Shown here piece by piece: positions 7,271 to 14,001 of a stretch of DNA of 15,854 bases. The DNA comes from an uncultured Collinsella sp. Lineage in GTDB: Bacteria; Actinomycetota; Coriobacteriia; Coriobacteriales; Coriobacteriaceae. The notes under the pieces are model-generated. The model made no database searches, had not been told where the DNA came from, and worked only from the letters and a program-made list of their open reading frames with translations. How positions within the stretch are numbered: the first letter of the stretch is position 1; the number at the start of each line of letters is the position of its first letter. The stretch spans positions 1 to 15,854 of the forward strand of contig UROZ01000039.1 in the NCBI GenBank assembly GCA_900549655.1, read 5' to 3'. Both the position numbers and the translations under genes were made by a program.

Positions 7271-7993
7271 ATGATCAAGAAGGTCATGGAGGACTACAAG
7301 GTCCTGTTGCGGAGCATTCCCGCGGCAACGGTTTCGCTGTTTTTCGTGAGCGTCATCATGATGAACCTGCTGGCCAACAAGGAGCTTATCAGCCTGCCGT
7401 ATCTGGCGCTCGATTGCGGCTTTGTGGTGAGCTGGGTTTCGTTTTTGTGCCAGGACATGATCTGCAAGCGCTTCGGCGCCAAGGCATCCATTAAAATCTC
7501 TATCCTCGCGCTGCTGGTTAACCTGGCCGTGAGCCTGTGCTTTTGGGCATGCTCGCTCACGCCCGGTATGTGGGGTGCCTACTACGACACCGGCATGATC
7601 GAGGTCAACACTGCCCTTAACGCCACCATCGGTGGCACCTGGTACGTGGTGCTGGGCTCTTCGCTGGCAATGCTCGTTTCTGCCGTGGTTAACTCCACGC
7701 TCAACCAGTCGCTCGGCCGTATGCTCAAAAAGAATAATTTTGCGAGCTTTGCCTTCCGTTCCTATGTGTCCACGGGTGTTGGCCAGTTTATCGACAACCT
7801 GGTCTTTGCCATCGTGGTGAGCCACACGTTCTTTGGTTGGACCTGGGTACAGGTCCTTATGTGCTCGCTGACCGGCGCTGTTGCCGAGCTGCTGTGCGAG
7901 GTCTTCCTGAGCCCCGTGGGCTACAAGGTCGTGCGCGGCTGGGAGCGCGAGAATGTGGGCTCCGAGTACCTCGAGCGCCACGCAACCGCCTAA
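7271..7993 (+). CDS. VUT-family transporter, putative queuosine-precursor transporter
   Basis: The 240-residue membrane protein has about six hydrophobic helices and the features of the VUT (YhhQ/DUF165) family. These are an early NLLANKE stretch at the end of helix one, a conserved D-C-x-F-x-x-S-W segment, QDMICKRFGAK in the first cytoplasmic loop, and a late QFIDNLVFAIV helix followed by a helix with E-L-L-C-E. Characterised members import queuosine precursors (preQ0/preQ1 or queuine) for tRNA modification. Others were proposed as vitamin importers, so the substrate here is an inference. The ATG at 7271 has AAAGGAG about seven bases upstream. The SDR gene follows after nine bases, so the two are very probably co-transcribed. 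At 240 residues it is within the normal family length. No queuosine biosynthesis gene lies in this window, so salvage is the likely role if the assignment holds. Confidence 0.8.
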   Translation: MIKKVMEDYKVLLRSIPAATVSLFFVSVIMMNLLANKELISLPYLALDCGFVVSWVSFLCQDMICKRFGAKASIKISILALLVNLAVSLCFWACSLTPGMWGAYYDTGMIEVNTALNATIGGTWYVVLGSSLAMLVSAVVNSTLNQSLGRMLKKNNFASFAFRSYVSTGVGQFIDNLVFAIVVSHTFFGWTWVQVLMCSLTGAVAELLCEVFLSPVGYKVVRGWERENVGSEYLERHATA

Positions 7994-8002
7994 GGAGCAA
8001 GT

Positions 8003-8683
8003 ATGCGGGTTTTGATCACGGGCGCTTCGGGCGGTATCGGAGCCGCGTGCGTGCAGCGCTTTTTGGACGAGGGCCACGAGGTCGTGGGCTTTGATCTGCT
8101 GCCGGCGGCGATCGAACACGAGCGCTACCGCCATCTGATCGTTGATGTCCGCGAGCCGGACTCGTTTCCAAGCGACCTTGAACCCCAGGTAATCGTGAAT
8201 GTTGCCGGTACGCAGGATTCGGCCGACGACATCGCCGCCAACCTGTGTGGCACCATCAACGTGACCGAGCGTTACGCCTTTGTGGGGGAGGGGCTTGCCG
8301 CCAAGCCGGCGCCGGCTATCAAATCCGTGGTCAATGTGGGGTCGGCGAGCGGGCATACGGGATCGGAGTTTCCCGCCTATGCCGCCAGCAAGGGCGGCGT
8401 TATCGCCTACACCAAGAACCTTGCAAACCGCCTGGCACCGCAGGCCATCGCCAACAGTGTGGACCCGGGTGGCGTTATCACGCCGCTCAACCGTTGCGTG
8501 ATGGAAGACGAACACCTGTGGAACCAGATTATGGAGCTCACACCGCTTAAGCGCTGGGCCACCGCCCAAGAGATCGCCGAGTGGATCTACTTTGTGGGCG
8601 TGACCAACCGGTTTATGACCGGACAGAGTCTGCTAATCGATGGCGGCGAGGCCGGCCGCACGCAATTTATTTGGCCCGAATAG
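8003..8683 (+). CDS. Short-chain dehydrogenase/reductase (SDR), substrate unknown
   Basis: The 226-residue protein is a classical SDR with a Rossmann fold. The cofactor loop is TGASGGIG at 6-13, an acidic Asp31 after the second strand (VVGFD) points to NAD(H) rather than NADP(H), and the NNAG position reads NVAG at 66-69. The catalytic residues are Asn80, Ser114 (NVGSASG), Tyr126 and Lys130 (YAASK), followed by DPGG and a C-terminal TGQSLLIDGG. It oxidises or reduces an alcohol/ketone pair in the cytoplasm. Gut Coriobacteriia have SDR-type hydroxysteroid dehydrogenases, but nothing here singles out a steroid substrate. It is a little shorter than most SDRs (~250). The ATG at 8003 follows TAAGGAG, and the gene lies nine bases behind the VUT gene, so the reaction may relate to what that transporter imports. 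A strong terminator follows. Confidence 0.9.
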   Translation: MRVLITGASGGIGAACVQRFLDEGHEVVGFDLLPAAIEHERYRHLIVDVREPDSFPSDLEPQVIVNVAGTQDSADDIAANLCGTINVTERYAFVGEGLAAKPAPAIKSVVNVGSASGHTGSEFPAYAASKGGVIAYTKNLANRLAPQAIANSVDPGGVITPLNRCVMEDEHLWNQIMELTPLKRWATAQEIAEWIYFVGVTNRFMTGQSLLIDGGEAGRTQFIWPE

Positions 8684-8688
8684 GAAAC

Positions 8689-8719
8689 GCGCCAGATGGA
8701 AAGCCGTCGGGCGCATTTT
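8689..8719. terminator. Strong intrinsic terminator between SDR and ung genes
   Basis: GCGCC (8689-8693) and GATGG pair with CCGTC and GGCGC (8710-8714) around an AAAG loop, with a single A-G mismatch, and ATTTTTG follows. It terminates the plus-strand SDR transcript. Its complement (stem, then GTTTCC) lies just beyond the convergent ung stop and could act more weakly there. Confidence 0.8.
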
Positions 8720-8733
8720 TGATGTATCGATTT

Positions 8734-9459
8734 TTAGCCGAGGCAAGTCCAGTTGACGGGGGTCGAGCCGTGCTGTTCGAGTAGCCGATTGGCTGCCGAG
8801 AAGGGGCGCGACCCCATAAAGGCGGGGAGTTCTGCCGTGGCACGGTTGGCCGAAAGCGGCGAGGGATGCGTAGAGGCTAGGCAGAACTTGTCGGTTGCCT
8901 TGCCTGCGCCGGTCGTGGCGAGCTTGCCTTCGACCATCTGCTGGGCAAAGCGGCCCCATGCCAAAAAGACTACCGGTTGGGGCAGCTGACAGCAGCGTTC
9001 GATAACGTAGTCGGTGAGCGTACTCCAGCCCAGTTTGGCGTGCGAGTTCGCGGCATGCTCGTGCACGGTGAGCGTGGTGTTGAGGAGCAGGACGCCCTGC
9101 TGTGCCCATGGGGTTAGGTCTCCCGTGGCGGGAATAGGGCAATCCAGATCGGCTTTGAGTTCCTTATAGATGTTGCGCAGGCTCGGCGGCAACTTGGTTT
9201 GCGTCGCGGGGACCGAGAACGACAGTCCCATTGCCTGGTTGGGTCCGTGATAGGGGTCCTGACCCAAAATGACAACCTTGACCTGGTCGGCCGGCGTATA
9301 GACGAGTGCATTGAGGATGTCGTCTTGTGCCGGGTAGATAGTCTGCTCGGCACGCAAAAGGGCGATGCGCTCGAGCAGCTGGTTCGTCGTGTCACGTACC
9401 GGCTGCGGCGCATCGCCCAACCAAGTTGCTATGTTGCGGTCGCGAGTTGCGGTGTCCAT
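8734..9459 (-). CDS. ung: Uracil-DNA glycosylase
   Basis: The 241-residue enzyme is a family 1 uracil-DNA glycosylase. It cuts uracil from DNA to start base-excision repair. GQDPYHGP at 66-73 carries the water-activating Asp68. LLLNTTLTVHEHAANSH at 124-140 is the uracil-specificity region, with Asn127 contacting uracil. HPSPLS at 198-203 holds the catalytic His198 and the minor-groove loop. PPSLRNIYKEL at 91-101 is the Pro-rich DNA-compression loop. Length is typical (E. coli Ung 229). The ATG at 9459 has AAAGGAG on the minus strand at normal spacing. Upstream, 88 bases separate it from the co-directional DMT gene; a TACAAT box (9500-9495) and a hairpin lie there, so it may have its own promoter. 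It converges on the SDR gene. No key residue is missing. Confidence 0.97.
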   Translation of the reverse strand: MDTATRDRNIATWLGDAPQPVRDTTNQLLERIALLRAEQTIYPAQDDILNALVYTPADQVKVVILGQDPYHGPNQAMGLSFSVPATQTKLPPSLRNIYKELKADLDCPIPATGDLTPWAQQGVLLLNTTLTVHEHAANSHAKLGWSTLTDYVIERCCQLPQPVVFLAWGRFAQQMVEGKLATTGAGKATDKFCLASTHPSPLSANRATAELPAFMGSRPFSAANRLLEQHGSTPVNWTCLG

Positions 9460-9475
9460 GGGGCTCCTTTATGGC

Positions 9476-9521
9476 AGATGCTCTGTTGGCATCTATTGTA
9501 AAGGCGCACCGGTTGCCTTTA
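9476..9521 (-). promoter_or_regulatory. DMT-ung gap: hairpin, -10 box and small palindrome
   Basis: TAAAGGC (9499-9505) and GCCTTTA (9515-9521) form a 7-bp stem; with no long T-run it is only a weak terminator candidate for the upstream DMT gene. Its downstream arm touches a minus-strand TACAAT (9500-9495), a possible ung -10 box without a good -35. Beyond that lies AGATGC (9476-9481) with GCATCT (9489-9494), at the expected start point, which could be an operator. It does not resemble a LexA box. Confidence 0.35.
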
Positions 9522-9547
9522 TGCCGCGGCTGTATGAAGAGTGGGGT

Positions 9548-10450
9548 CTACGAGACGTGCTCGGGCGCTCCTGCCATGCGAGCCTGTCCATGTGCGCGGA
9601 GGCGCGGAAGCTCGACGGTTGCCACCATGACGCCGGTGAGGATAAGGGCGGCGCCAAAGAAGGCGATGGGGCTCAGGACCTCGCCGACCAGGAAGAACGA
9701 AAAGACGGCGGAGCAGACCGGTTCGAGCGAGAAAGCGAAGCCGGTGGTCTCGGCAGGCACGTGGGGCTGCACGAGCGTCTGGGTGATAAAGCCATAGGCA
9801 GAGCAGATGAGTGCGAGCGCGACGACGACCACGATCTCGCTCGGCGTGCCGGGAAGCGTGAAACCGCCAAAGGTGAATGCGGCGATACCCGAGAACAAGC
9901 CGCCAAAGCCCAGCTGCCAAACGCCCAAAGCCAGCGGGTCGACATCTTCGACAAAGCGCTTGGCGACAATGATGTGTCCGGCATAGACAAAGGCGGAGAG
10001 CAGCATGATGAGCGCGCCCGGGTTCAGGCTGGTGAAGTCGGCGCCCGAGAGCAGTAGCATGCCGCAGGTGACGATGGTGGTGCCGACGAGCACCTTGCGC
10101 TCGGGGGCGCGGCGCAGCAGGGCGGCGTTGGCAAACGGCACGATCACGACCGTCAGGCTCTGCAAAAAGCCGGCAGTGGAGGCAGAGGTGAGGCTGGAGC
10201 CCAGGCACATGCAGGTGAGCTCGGTTGCCATGATGGCGCCGATGATGGCGGCGCGAACCATAAGGTCGCGGTTGATACGGAAAGCGCGCTTGTGGAAGAG
10301 CAACAGGCAGACAACAAAGGCGATGATGCAGCGTAGCGCAACGATGCTCGTGGCGTTCATGCTGTCCATGCCGATCTTCATAAGGGGGTACGAAAAGCCC
10401 CATGCTACGGGAACGGAAAATGAGAGCGCGATTGCTTTTTTGCGATCCAT
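9548..10450 (-). CDS. DMT/EamA-family transporter
   Basis: The 300-residue inner-membrane protein has ten predicted helices in two EamA repeats. The first begins VAWGFSYPLMKIGMD, typical of the family, with helices through SGADF. The second runs from PGALIMLLSAFVYAGHIIVAKRFV to the C-terminal helix, with the signature-like EPVCSAVFSFFLVGEVLSP near residue 250. Members export amino acids, purines or other metabolites. The start ATG at 10450 is preceded by AAGGAGT. Unlike the DMT protein at 1805-2680, its halves are only loosely similar, so the two are not close paralogues. The gene is divergent from a LysR gene 158 bases away, the classic arrangement in which the LysR protein controls the exporter. 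The last ~20 residues are hydrophilic and probably cytoplasmic. Confidence 0.92.
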   Translation of the reverse strand: MDRKKAIALSFSVPVAWGFSYPLMKIGMDSMNATSIVALRCIIAFVVCLLLFHKRAFRINRDLMVRAAIIGAIMATELTCMCLGSSLTSASTAGFLQSLTVVIVPFANAALLRRAPERKVLVGTTIVTCGMLLLSGADFTSLNPGALIMLLSAFVYAGHIIVAKRFVEDVDPLALGVWQLGFGGLFSGIAAFTFGGFTLPGTPSEIVVVVALALICSAYGFITQTLVQPHVPAETTGFAFSLEPVCSAVFSFFLVGEVLSPIAFFGAALILTGVMVATVELPRLRAHGQARMAGAPEHVS

Positions 10451-10525
10451 GGGACTCCTTTTGTTACAGAACGGTTTCGTAAAAAGGATTCTGCTCCCAG
10501 ATGTGGATGTAGTAAAGCGAATGTA

Positions 10526-10543
10526 TCTTCAGTATGATTAAGA
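10526..10543. promoter_or_regulatory. Candidate LysR binding dyad in divergent intergenic region
   Basis: In the 158-base space between the DMT and LysR genes, TCTT (10526-10529) and AAGA (10540-10543) form a dyad with a ten-base centre, the size and AT-rich type bound by LysR proteins. A second palindrome, AAAACGTTTT, lies at 10574-10583, about 25 bases before the lysR ATG. Neither can be proven by eye. No strong sigma promoter is visible in either direction. Confidence 0.3.
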
Positions 10544-10608
10544 AATGCTAATGTAGGTAGAAAAAGCCCTGGCAAAACGTTTTACGGCTGCATTGATGTG
10601 GAGGCACA

Positions 10609-11475
10609 ATGGCATCGCGGTATCAGATCGTTTGTATGGTGGTCGACTGCGGAAGTCTTAAGGGCGCGGCGGACGAGCTGGGCTATACGCAAAGTGCGGT
10701 GAGCCAGGCCGTCAAGGCGCTTGAACGCGAGCTGGGTACCACGCTTATCGAGCGCGGAAAACAGGGTGTGTCGCTTACGCGCGATGGCAAGCAGTATCTG
10801 CCGTATCTGCGACAGATCGTAACTGCCGAGGCCGAGCTCGAGGGCAAGCGCCAGGAGCTGCTGGGGCTCTCCTCGACTGATATTCGCATTGCGACGTTTA
10901 CCAACGTGAGCCGTACCGTGTTGCCGCGCGTAATCCGCGACTTTGGAGCCCTGCACCCGGGCGTGCACTTTACCCTCAAGCAGGGCGATTACACGCGCAA
11001 CGCCCAGTGGGTGCACGATGGCGTGGTCGATTTTTGCTTTACGGCACGCGGGTTTACCGCGGGGCTCGAGAAGCGCGTGGTCTATCACGACGAGTTGGTG
11101 GCACTGCTGCCGGCCGCGCATCCGCTGGCGGCAAAGGAGAAGGTGACGCTCGCCGACCTGGCGTCCGAGCCGTTTGTGTTGCTGGATGAGGGCGAACAGA
11201 GCCTGGTGCTCGATGCATTTGCGGCGCATGGGCTGTCGCCGCACGTGACGAGTGAGGTGACCGACGACTACACAATCATGGCGATGGTCGAGGAGGGCCT
11301 AGGCGTGAGTATGCTTTATCGCCGTACCGTTGAGGGTGTGCAAGCCGATATCCGTGTGCGGCCTATCGTGCATGCCCCCTCGCGCGACGTGGTGGCCGCC
11401 TGGCGCAGCTGGGACACCATGCCCATCGCCACGAGGCGCTTTATCGACTATATGAGCTCGCATATTGTCAATTAA
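10609..11475 (+). CDS. LysR-family transcriptional regulator
   Basis: The 288-residue protein has the LysR layout. An N-terminal winged helix-turn-helix occupies about residues 12-60 (GSLKGAADELGYTQSAVSQA then ALERELGTTLIERGKQGVSLT). A linker helix and a two-lobed substrate-binding domain follow from residue ~90 (DIRIATFTNVSRTVLPRVI). A ligand site is suggested by the VVYHDELVALLPAAHPLA segment and the EEGLGVSMLYR stretch. It would bind near its own promoter and activate or repress the divergent DMT exporter when a ligand, perhaps the exported compound, is bound. The ATG at 10609 follows GGAGG at six bases. It converges on the MATE gene with 27 bases between stops and no clear terminator. The effector is unknown. 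Confidence 0.94.
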   Translation: MASRYQIVCMVVDCGSLKGAADELGYTQSAVSQAVKALERELGTTLIERGKQGVSLTRDGKQYLPYLRQIVTAEAELEGKRQELLGLSSTDIRIATFTNVSRTVLPRVIRDFGALHPGVHFTLKQGDYTRNAQWVHDGVVDFCFTARGFTAGLEKRVVYHDELVALLPAAHPLAAKEKVTLADLASEPFVLLDEGEQSLVLDAFAAHGLSPHVTSEVTDDYTIMAMVEEGLGVSMLYRRTVEGVQADIRVRPIVHAPSRDVVAAWRSWDTMPIATRRFIDYMSSHIVN

Positions 11476-11502
11476 TGACTGGCGTGGCGTTGAGTGCGGT
11501 GT

Positions 11503-12885
11503 TTAGCGGGCTGTCGCTTTGGCTTTGGTGGCGCGATAGGTGCGTGCCGGGTGGCAGAGTAATACCGCCACGACCATAAAGAACGCCGTGGTGCCCAGGC
11601 TGATGGGGTAGACCATCATGATGTTCGCAAAGGTGCGGAAGTGCGGGAACACGCAGAACACCCAATAGAAGCGGATGCCGCAGACGCAGATCATGGTGAT
11701 GAGGGCGGGCATGAGCGAGATACCAAAGCCGCGCAGGTAGCCGGACATGTTTTCGTAGAACATGCTAAAGGCGTACGCCGGGAAAATCGAGCACACGCGG
11801 ATATAGCCGATCGAGACGATGTTGGGATCGCTGTTGAACAGCGATAGGATTTCGCGCCCGAGGCCGACAATAACGATAATCGTGGTGAGGGCAACGATAC
11901 CGCCTTCGACCAGGCAGACCTTGAGCGTCTTGGTGCAGCGGTCGATCTGGCGGGCACCGTGGTTTTGTCCCACAAAGGTGGTGCAGGCCTGGCTAAAGCT
12001 GTTGAGCAGGTTGTAGCACACGTACTCTAGGCTCATGGCGGCGCTCGATGCCGCCATGACCTCTGTGCCCAGGCTGTTGATGGCGGACTGGATGATGATG
12101 TTGGCGACGGCAAAGACGGCGCTTTGGATGCCGGCGGGCAGGCCGATCTTGACGATGCGCTTGAGGGCGACGGGGTCGATAGCCAGGTCGCGTGGGGTGA
12201 CGCGGACGACGGAGTCGGTCTTGAGCAGGCGGATAAAGAGTGTAGCGGCGCTGACGGTGTAGGCGATGGCGGTGGCGATGGCGACGCCCGCGACGCCCCA
12301 GTGGAGTATGGGGACAAAGATGAGGTCCAGGCCAATGTTGAGGACGGTGGACACAGCAAGCGCCTGCAGCGGCATGCGGGTGATGCCGACGGAGCGGAAA
12401 ATCGCGGCCTCAAAGTTGTAGAGCAAGATCGAGGGCAGACTGAGCAAAAAGATGCGCAGGTAGAGCGAAGCGAGCGGCATGGTTTCGGCGGGAACATTGA
12501 GCGCGGCGAGCATGGGCTCGGCAAAGATCTCGCCCAGCGCGATGACGACAAAGCCCACGAGCGCCATTAAAATTGAGGTATGGACGGCGCGTTTGACCAT
12601 GTTCTGATCGTTGCGGCCGATAGCGTTGGCGATGACCACGTTGGAGCCAAGCGACATGCCAATAAACAGGTTGAGCATAAGACTGGTAAGCGGAACATTG
12701 GAGCCGACCGCCGCCATGGCGAGGGTTCCCTGGTCGCCCGAGAAGTTACCGATGATGACCGTGGCGATGAGGTTCGACAGCTGCTCCAAGATGCTCGTGG
12801 CGGCCACGGGGAAGGCGAACAGGGGAATATTGCGCCACAGCGAGCCGGTGGTCATGTCAATGTGCTTAGATACGGTGTCAGCCAT
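11503..12885 (-). CDS. MATE-family efflux transporter
   Basis: The 460-residue protein has about twelve predicted helices in two MatE halves, the normal size and architecture of Na+- or H+-driven multidrug and toxin extrusion proteins. The N-terminal half opens IPLFAFPVAATSILEQLSNLIATVIIG and includes AAVGSNVPLTSLMLNLFIGMSLGSNVVIANAIG. The second half opens with IVKIGLPAGIQSAVFAVANIIIQSAINSLG, which is typical of the NorM/DinF-like branches. It would export cationic drugs or metabolites. The ATG at 12885 is fixed by an in-frame stop nine bases upstream; its ribosome site (GAGAG) is weak. It converges on lysR and is divergent from rlmA across a 178-base space containing a perfect inverted repeat. 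Substrate is unknown; LysR control from the convergent gene is possible but less likely than for the DMT exporter. Confidence 0.94.
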   Translation of the reverse strand: MADTVSKHIDMTTGSLWRNIPLFAFPVAATSILEQLSNLIATVIIGNFSGDQGTLAMAAVGSNVPLTSLMLNLFIGMSLGSNVVIANAIGRNDQNMVKRAVHTSILMALVGFVVIALGEIFAEPMLAALNVPAETMPLASLYLRIFLLSLPSILLYNFEAAIFRSVGITRMPLQALAVSTVLNIGLDLIFVPILHWGVAGVAIATAIAYTVSAATLFIRLLKTDSVVRVTPRDLAIDPVALKRIVKIGLPAGIQSAVFAVANIIIQSAINSLGTEVMAASSAAMSLEYVCYNLLNSFSQACTTFVGQNHGARQIDRCTKTLKVCLVEGGIVALTTIIVIVGLGREILSLFNSDPNIVSIGYIRVCSIFPAYAFSMFYENMSGYLRGFGISLMPALITMICVCGIRFYWVFCVFPHFRTFANIMMVYPISLGTTAFFMVVAVLLCHPARTYRATKAKATAR

Positions 12886-12946
12886 ACGCTCTCAATCTCT
12901 AACATGCTATTTTGTGCTTATTTGCGCAGACGATGATACTCCTAAT

Positions 12947-13007
12947 CGACTAGTCATTGGGGACGTTCTTAAACGACTAGTCATTCAAGAACGTCCCCAA
13001 TGACTAG
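12947..13007. repeat. Perfect inverted repeat with nested CGACTAGTCATT direct repeats
   Basis: The 21-base arms at 12950-12970 and 12987-13007 are exact reverse complements around a 16-base loop. Each arm contains GGGGACGTTCTT or its complement next to CTAGTCATT. CGACTAGTCATT also occurs as a direct repeat at 12947-12958 and 12974-12985, the second copy filling the loop; it contains the palindrome GACTAGTC. There is no T-tract, and the element sits between two divergent genes, so it is not a terminator. It may be a REP-like repeat or a binding site. Confidence 0.85.
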
Positions 13008-13028
13008 GCGGGGAAGGCATGCGACAAT
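13000..13028 (+). promoter_or_regulatory. Possible rlmA promoter using the repeat's right arm
   Basis: ATGACT (13000-13005) and GACAAT (13023-13028) are 17 bases apart, each matching four of six consensus positions. The -35 box would fall inside the right arm of the inverted repeat, so the repeat could influence rlmA expression. Confidence 0.35.
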
Positions 13029-13063
13029 GGTGGGCGTTGTGTTGTTCGCGCTAAGGAGTTGCC

Positions 13064-13876
13064 ATGTTGTTGTGTCCCGTTTGCCATGAGCCGCTGGTGG
13101 ATGACGAACGCGGTGCTGCATGCGCGGGTGGGCACCGGTTTGACCGTGCGCGCGAGGGCTATCTATATCTGCTGCGCTCGTCCAAGAGCGGCGACTCTAT
13201 GGGCGATCCCAAGTCGCAGGCACGCAGCCGTCGTGACTTTCTGAACCGTGGATACTACGCGCCGTTGCGCGATGCGATGGTCGAGCTGGTGCGCAAGCAG
13301 GTGTCTGGGCGTGCTGCATCTACGAGCAGTCCCATGTCGCTGCTCGATATTTGCTGCGGCGAGGGCTATTACACGAGTGCCATGGGCGCGGTGCCGGGCG
13401 TGGATGCCTACGGTTTCGACCTGGGCAAGGAGATGGTGCGCCTGGCCGCCAAGCGCGGCGATGCGACCTATTTTGTGGCCAACATGAAGGATATCCCCGT
13501 GGCCGATGGCGCCTTCGATATGGTAACCGAGCTCTTTGCCCCCTTTAACGAACGCGAGTTTGCCCGAGTGCTGGCGCCGGAGGGTTCGCTCTACACCGTG
13601 GTGCCGGGTGCCCGCCATCTGTTTGGGCTTAAGGAAGTGCTCTACGATACTCCGTACCTTAACGACGAGAAGCTGCCGAAGACCACCGAGCTCGAGTTGG
13701 TCGGAACGCAGCGGGTATCTGCGAATATTACGCTTCAGACCCAGGCCGACATCGAGGCGGTGTTCCAGATGACGCCGTACTACTACCGCACGCGCCCTGC
13801 CGATAAAGAGCGCCTGGCAAACTTGGACACCCTTCAAACCGATATCGACTTCATCATCGCCGAGTACCGCCACTGA
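13064..13876 (+). CDS. rlmA: 23S rRNA (guanine-N1)-methyltransferase, RlmA family
   Basis: The 270-residue protein matches RlmA (E. coli RlmA, m1G745; TlrB-type, m1G748). The N-terminus has a zinc knuckle from Cys4, Cys7, Cys20 and His24 (CPVCHEPL then CAGGHRFD), followed by AREGYLYLL and a GDPKSQARSRRDFLNRGYY region that is typical of the family. The SAM-binding Rossmann domain starts LLDICCGEGYYT at 93-104, with FDLGKEM at 118-124 and NMKDIPVADGAFDMV at 140-154. It methylates a guanine in helix 35 of 23S rRNA near the peptide-exit tunnel. In the TlrB branch this gives macrolide resistance; which guanine is the target cannot be told from sequence alone. The ATG at 13064 has AAGGAG five bases upstream. 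It is divergent from the MATE gene and ends in a repeat hairpin and a strong terminator. Confidence 0.93.
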   Translation: MLLCPVCHEPLVDDERGAACAGGHRFDRAREGYLYLLRSSKSGDSMGDPKSQARSRRDFLNRGYYAPLRDAMVELVRKQVSGRAASTSSPMSLLDICCGEGYYTSAMGAVPGVDAYGFDLGKEMVRLAAKRGDATYFVANMKDIPVADGAFDMVTELFAPFNEREFARVLAPEGSLYTVVPGARHLFGLKEVLYDTPYLNDEKLPKTTELELVGTQRVSANITLQTQADIEAVFQMTPYYYRTRPADKERLANLDTLQTDIDFIIAEYRH

Positions 13877-13910
13877 CCTGCCAAAAAGGGACAGGTTTAT
13901 TTTGGTAGGT
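13876..13910. repeat. Hairpin repeat over the rlmA stop (GGGACAGGTTTA loop)
   Basis: ACCTGCCAAAA (13876-13886) and TTTTGGTAGGT (13900-13910) form an 11-bp stem with one G-T wobble around the 13-base loop AGGGACAGGTTTA. The stem begins at the last base of the rlmA stop codon. The T-rich 3' arm is followed by TTTATC, so it could help termination, but a much better terminator lies 20 bases on. The loop's GGGAC core recalls the GGGGACG in the 12947-13007 element. Confidence 0.6.
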
Positions 13911-13927
13911 TTTATCTGGACAAACGT

Positions 13928-13975
13928 AAAGGGCCGACCACGTTGCTGCGCGATCGGCCCTTTTTAGTTGCTTGG
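13928..13975. terminator. Strong terminator after rlmA
   Basis: AAAGGGCCGA (13928-13937) pairs with TCGGCCCTTT (13964-13973), ten perfect base pairs, and the stem runs into TTTTT (13971-13975). The 26-base loop is long. It ends rlmA and lies 26 bases beyond the stop of the convergent membrane protein gene, where its complement would be a weaker terminator. Confidence 0.85.
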
Positions 13976-14001
13976 CTGCAGAGGTTATGAGAAGCGAGCG
14001 C

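Noticed and set aside
7250..8569. Long open minus-strand frame (439 codons) opposite the VUT and SDR genes
   Set aside because: It spans two clearly recognised plus-strand genes and their junction, and encodes a His/Arg/Gln-rich product with no recognisable motif.
8003..8683. Naming the SDR as a bile-acid hydroxysteroid dehydrogenase
   Set aside because: Coriobacteriia do carry such enzymes, but no residue here distinguishes a steroid substrate and the protein is shorter than typical members.
9460..9547. SOS (LexA) box upstream of ung
   Set aside because: No GAAC-N4-GTTC-type sequence is present in the gap.
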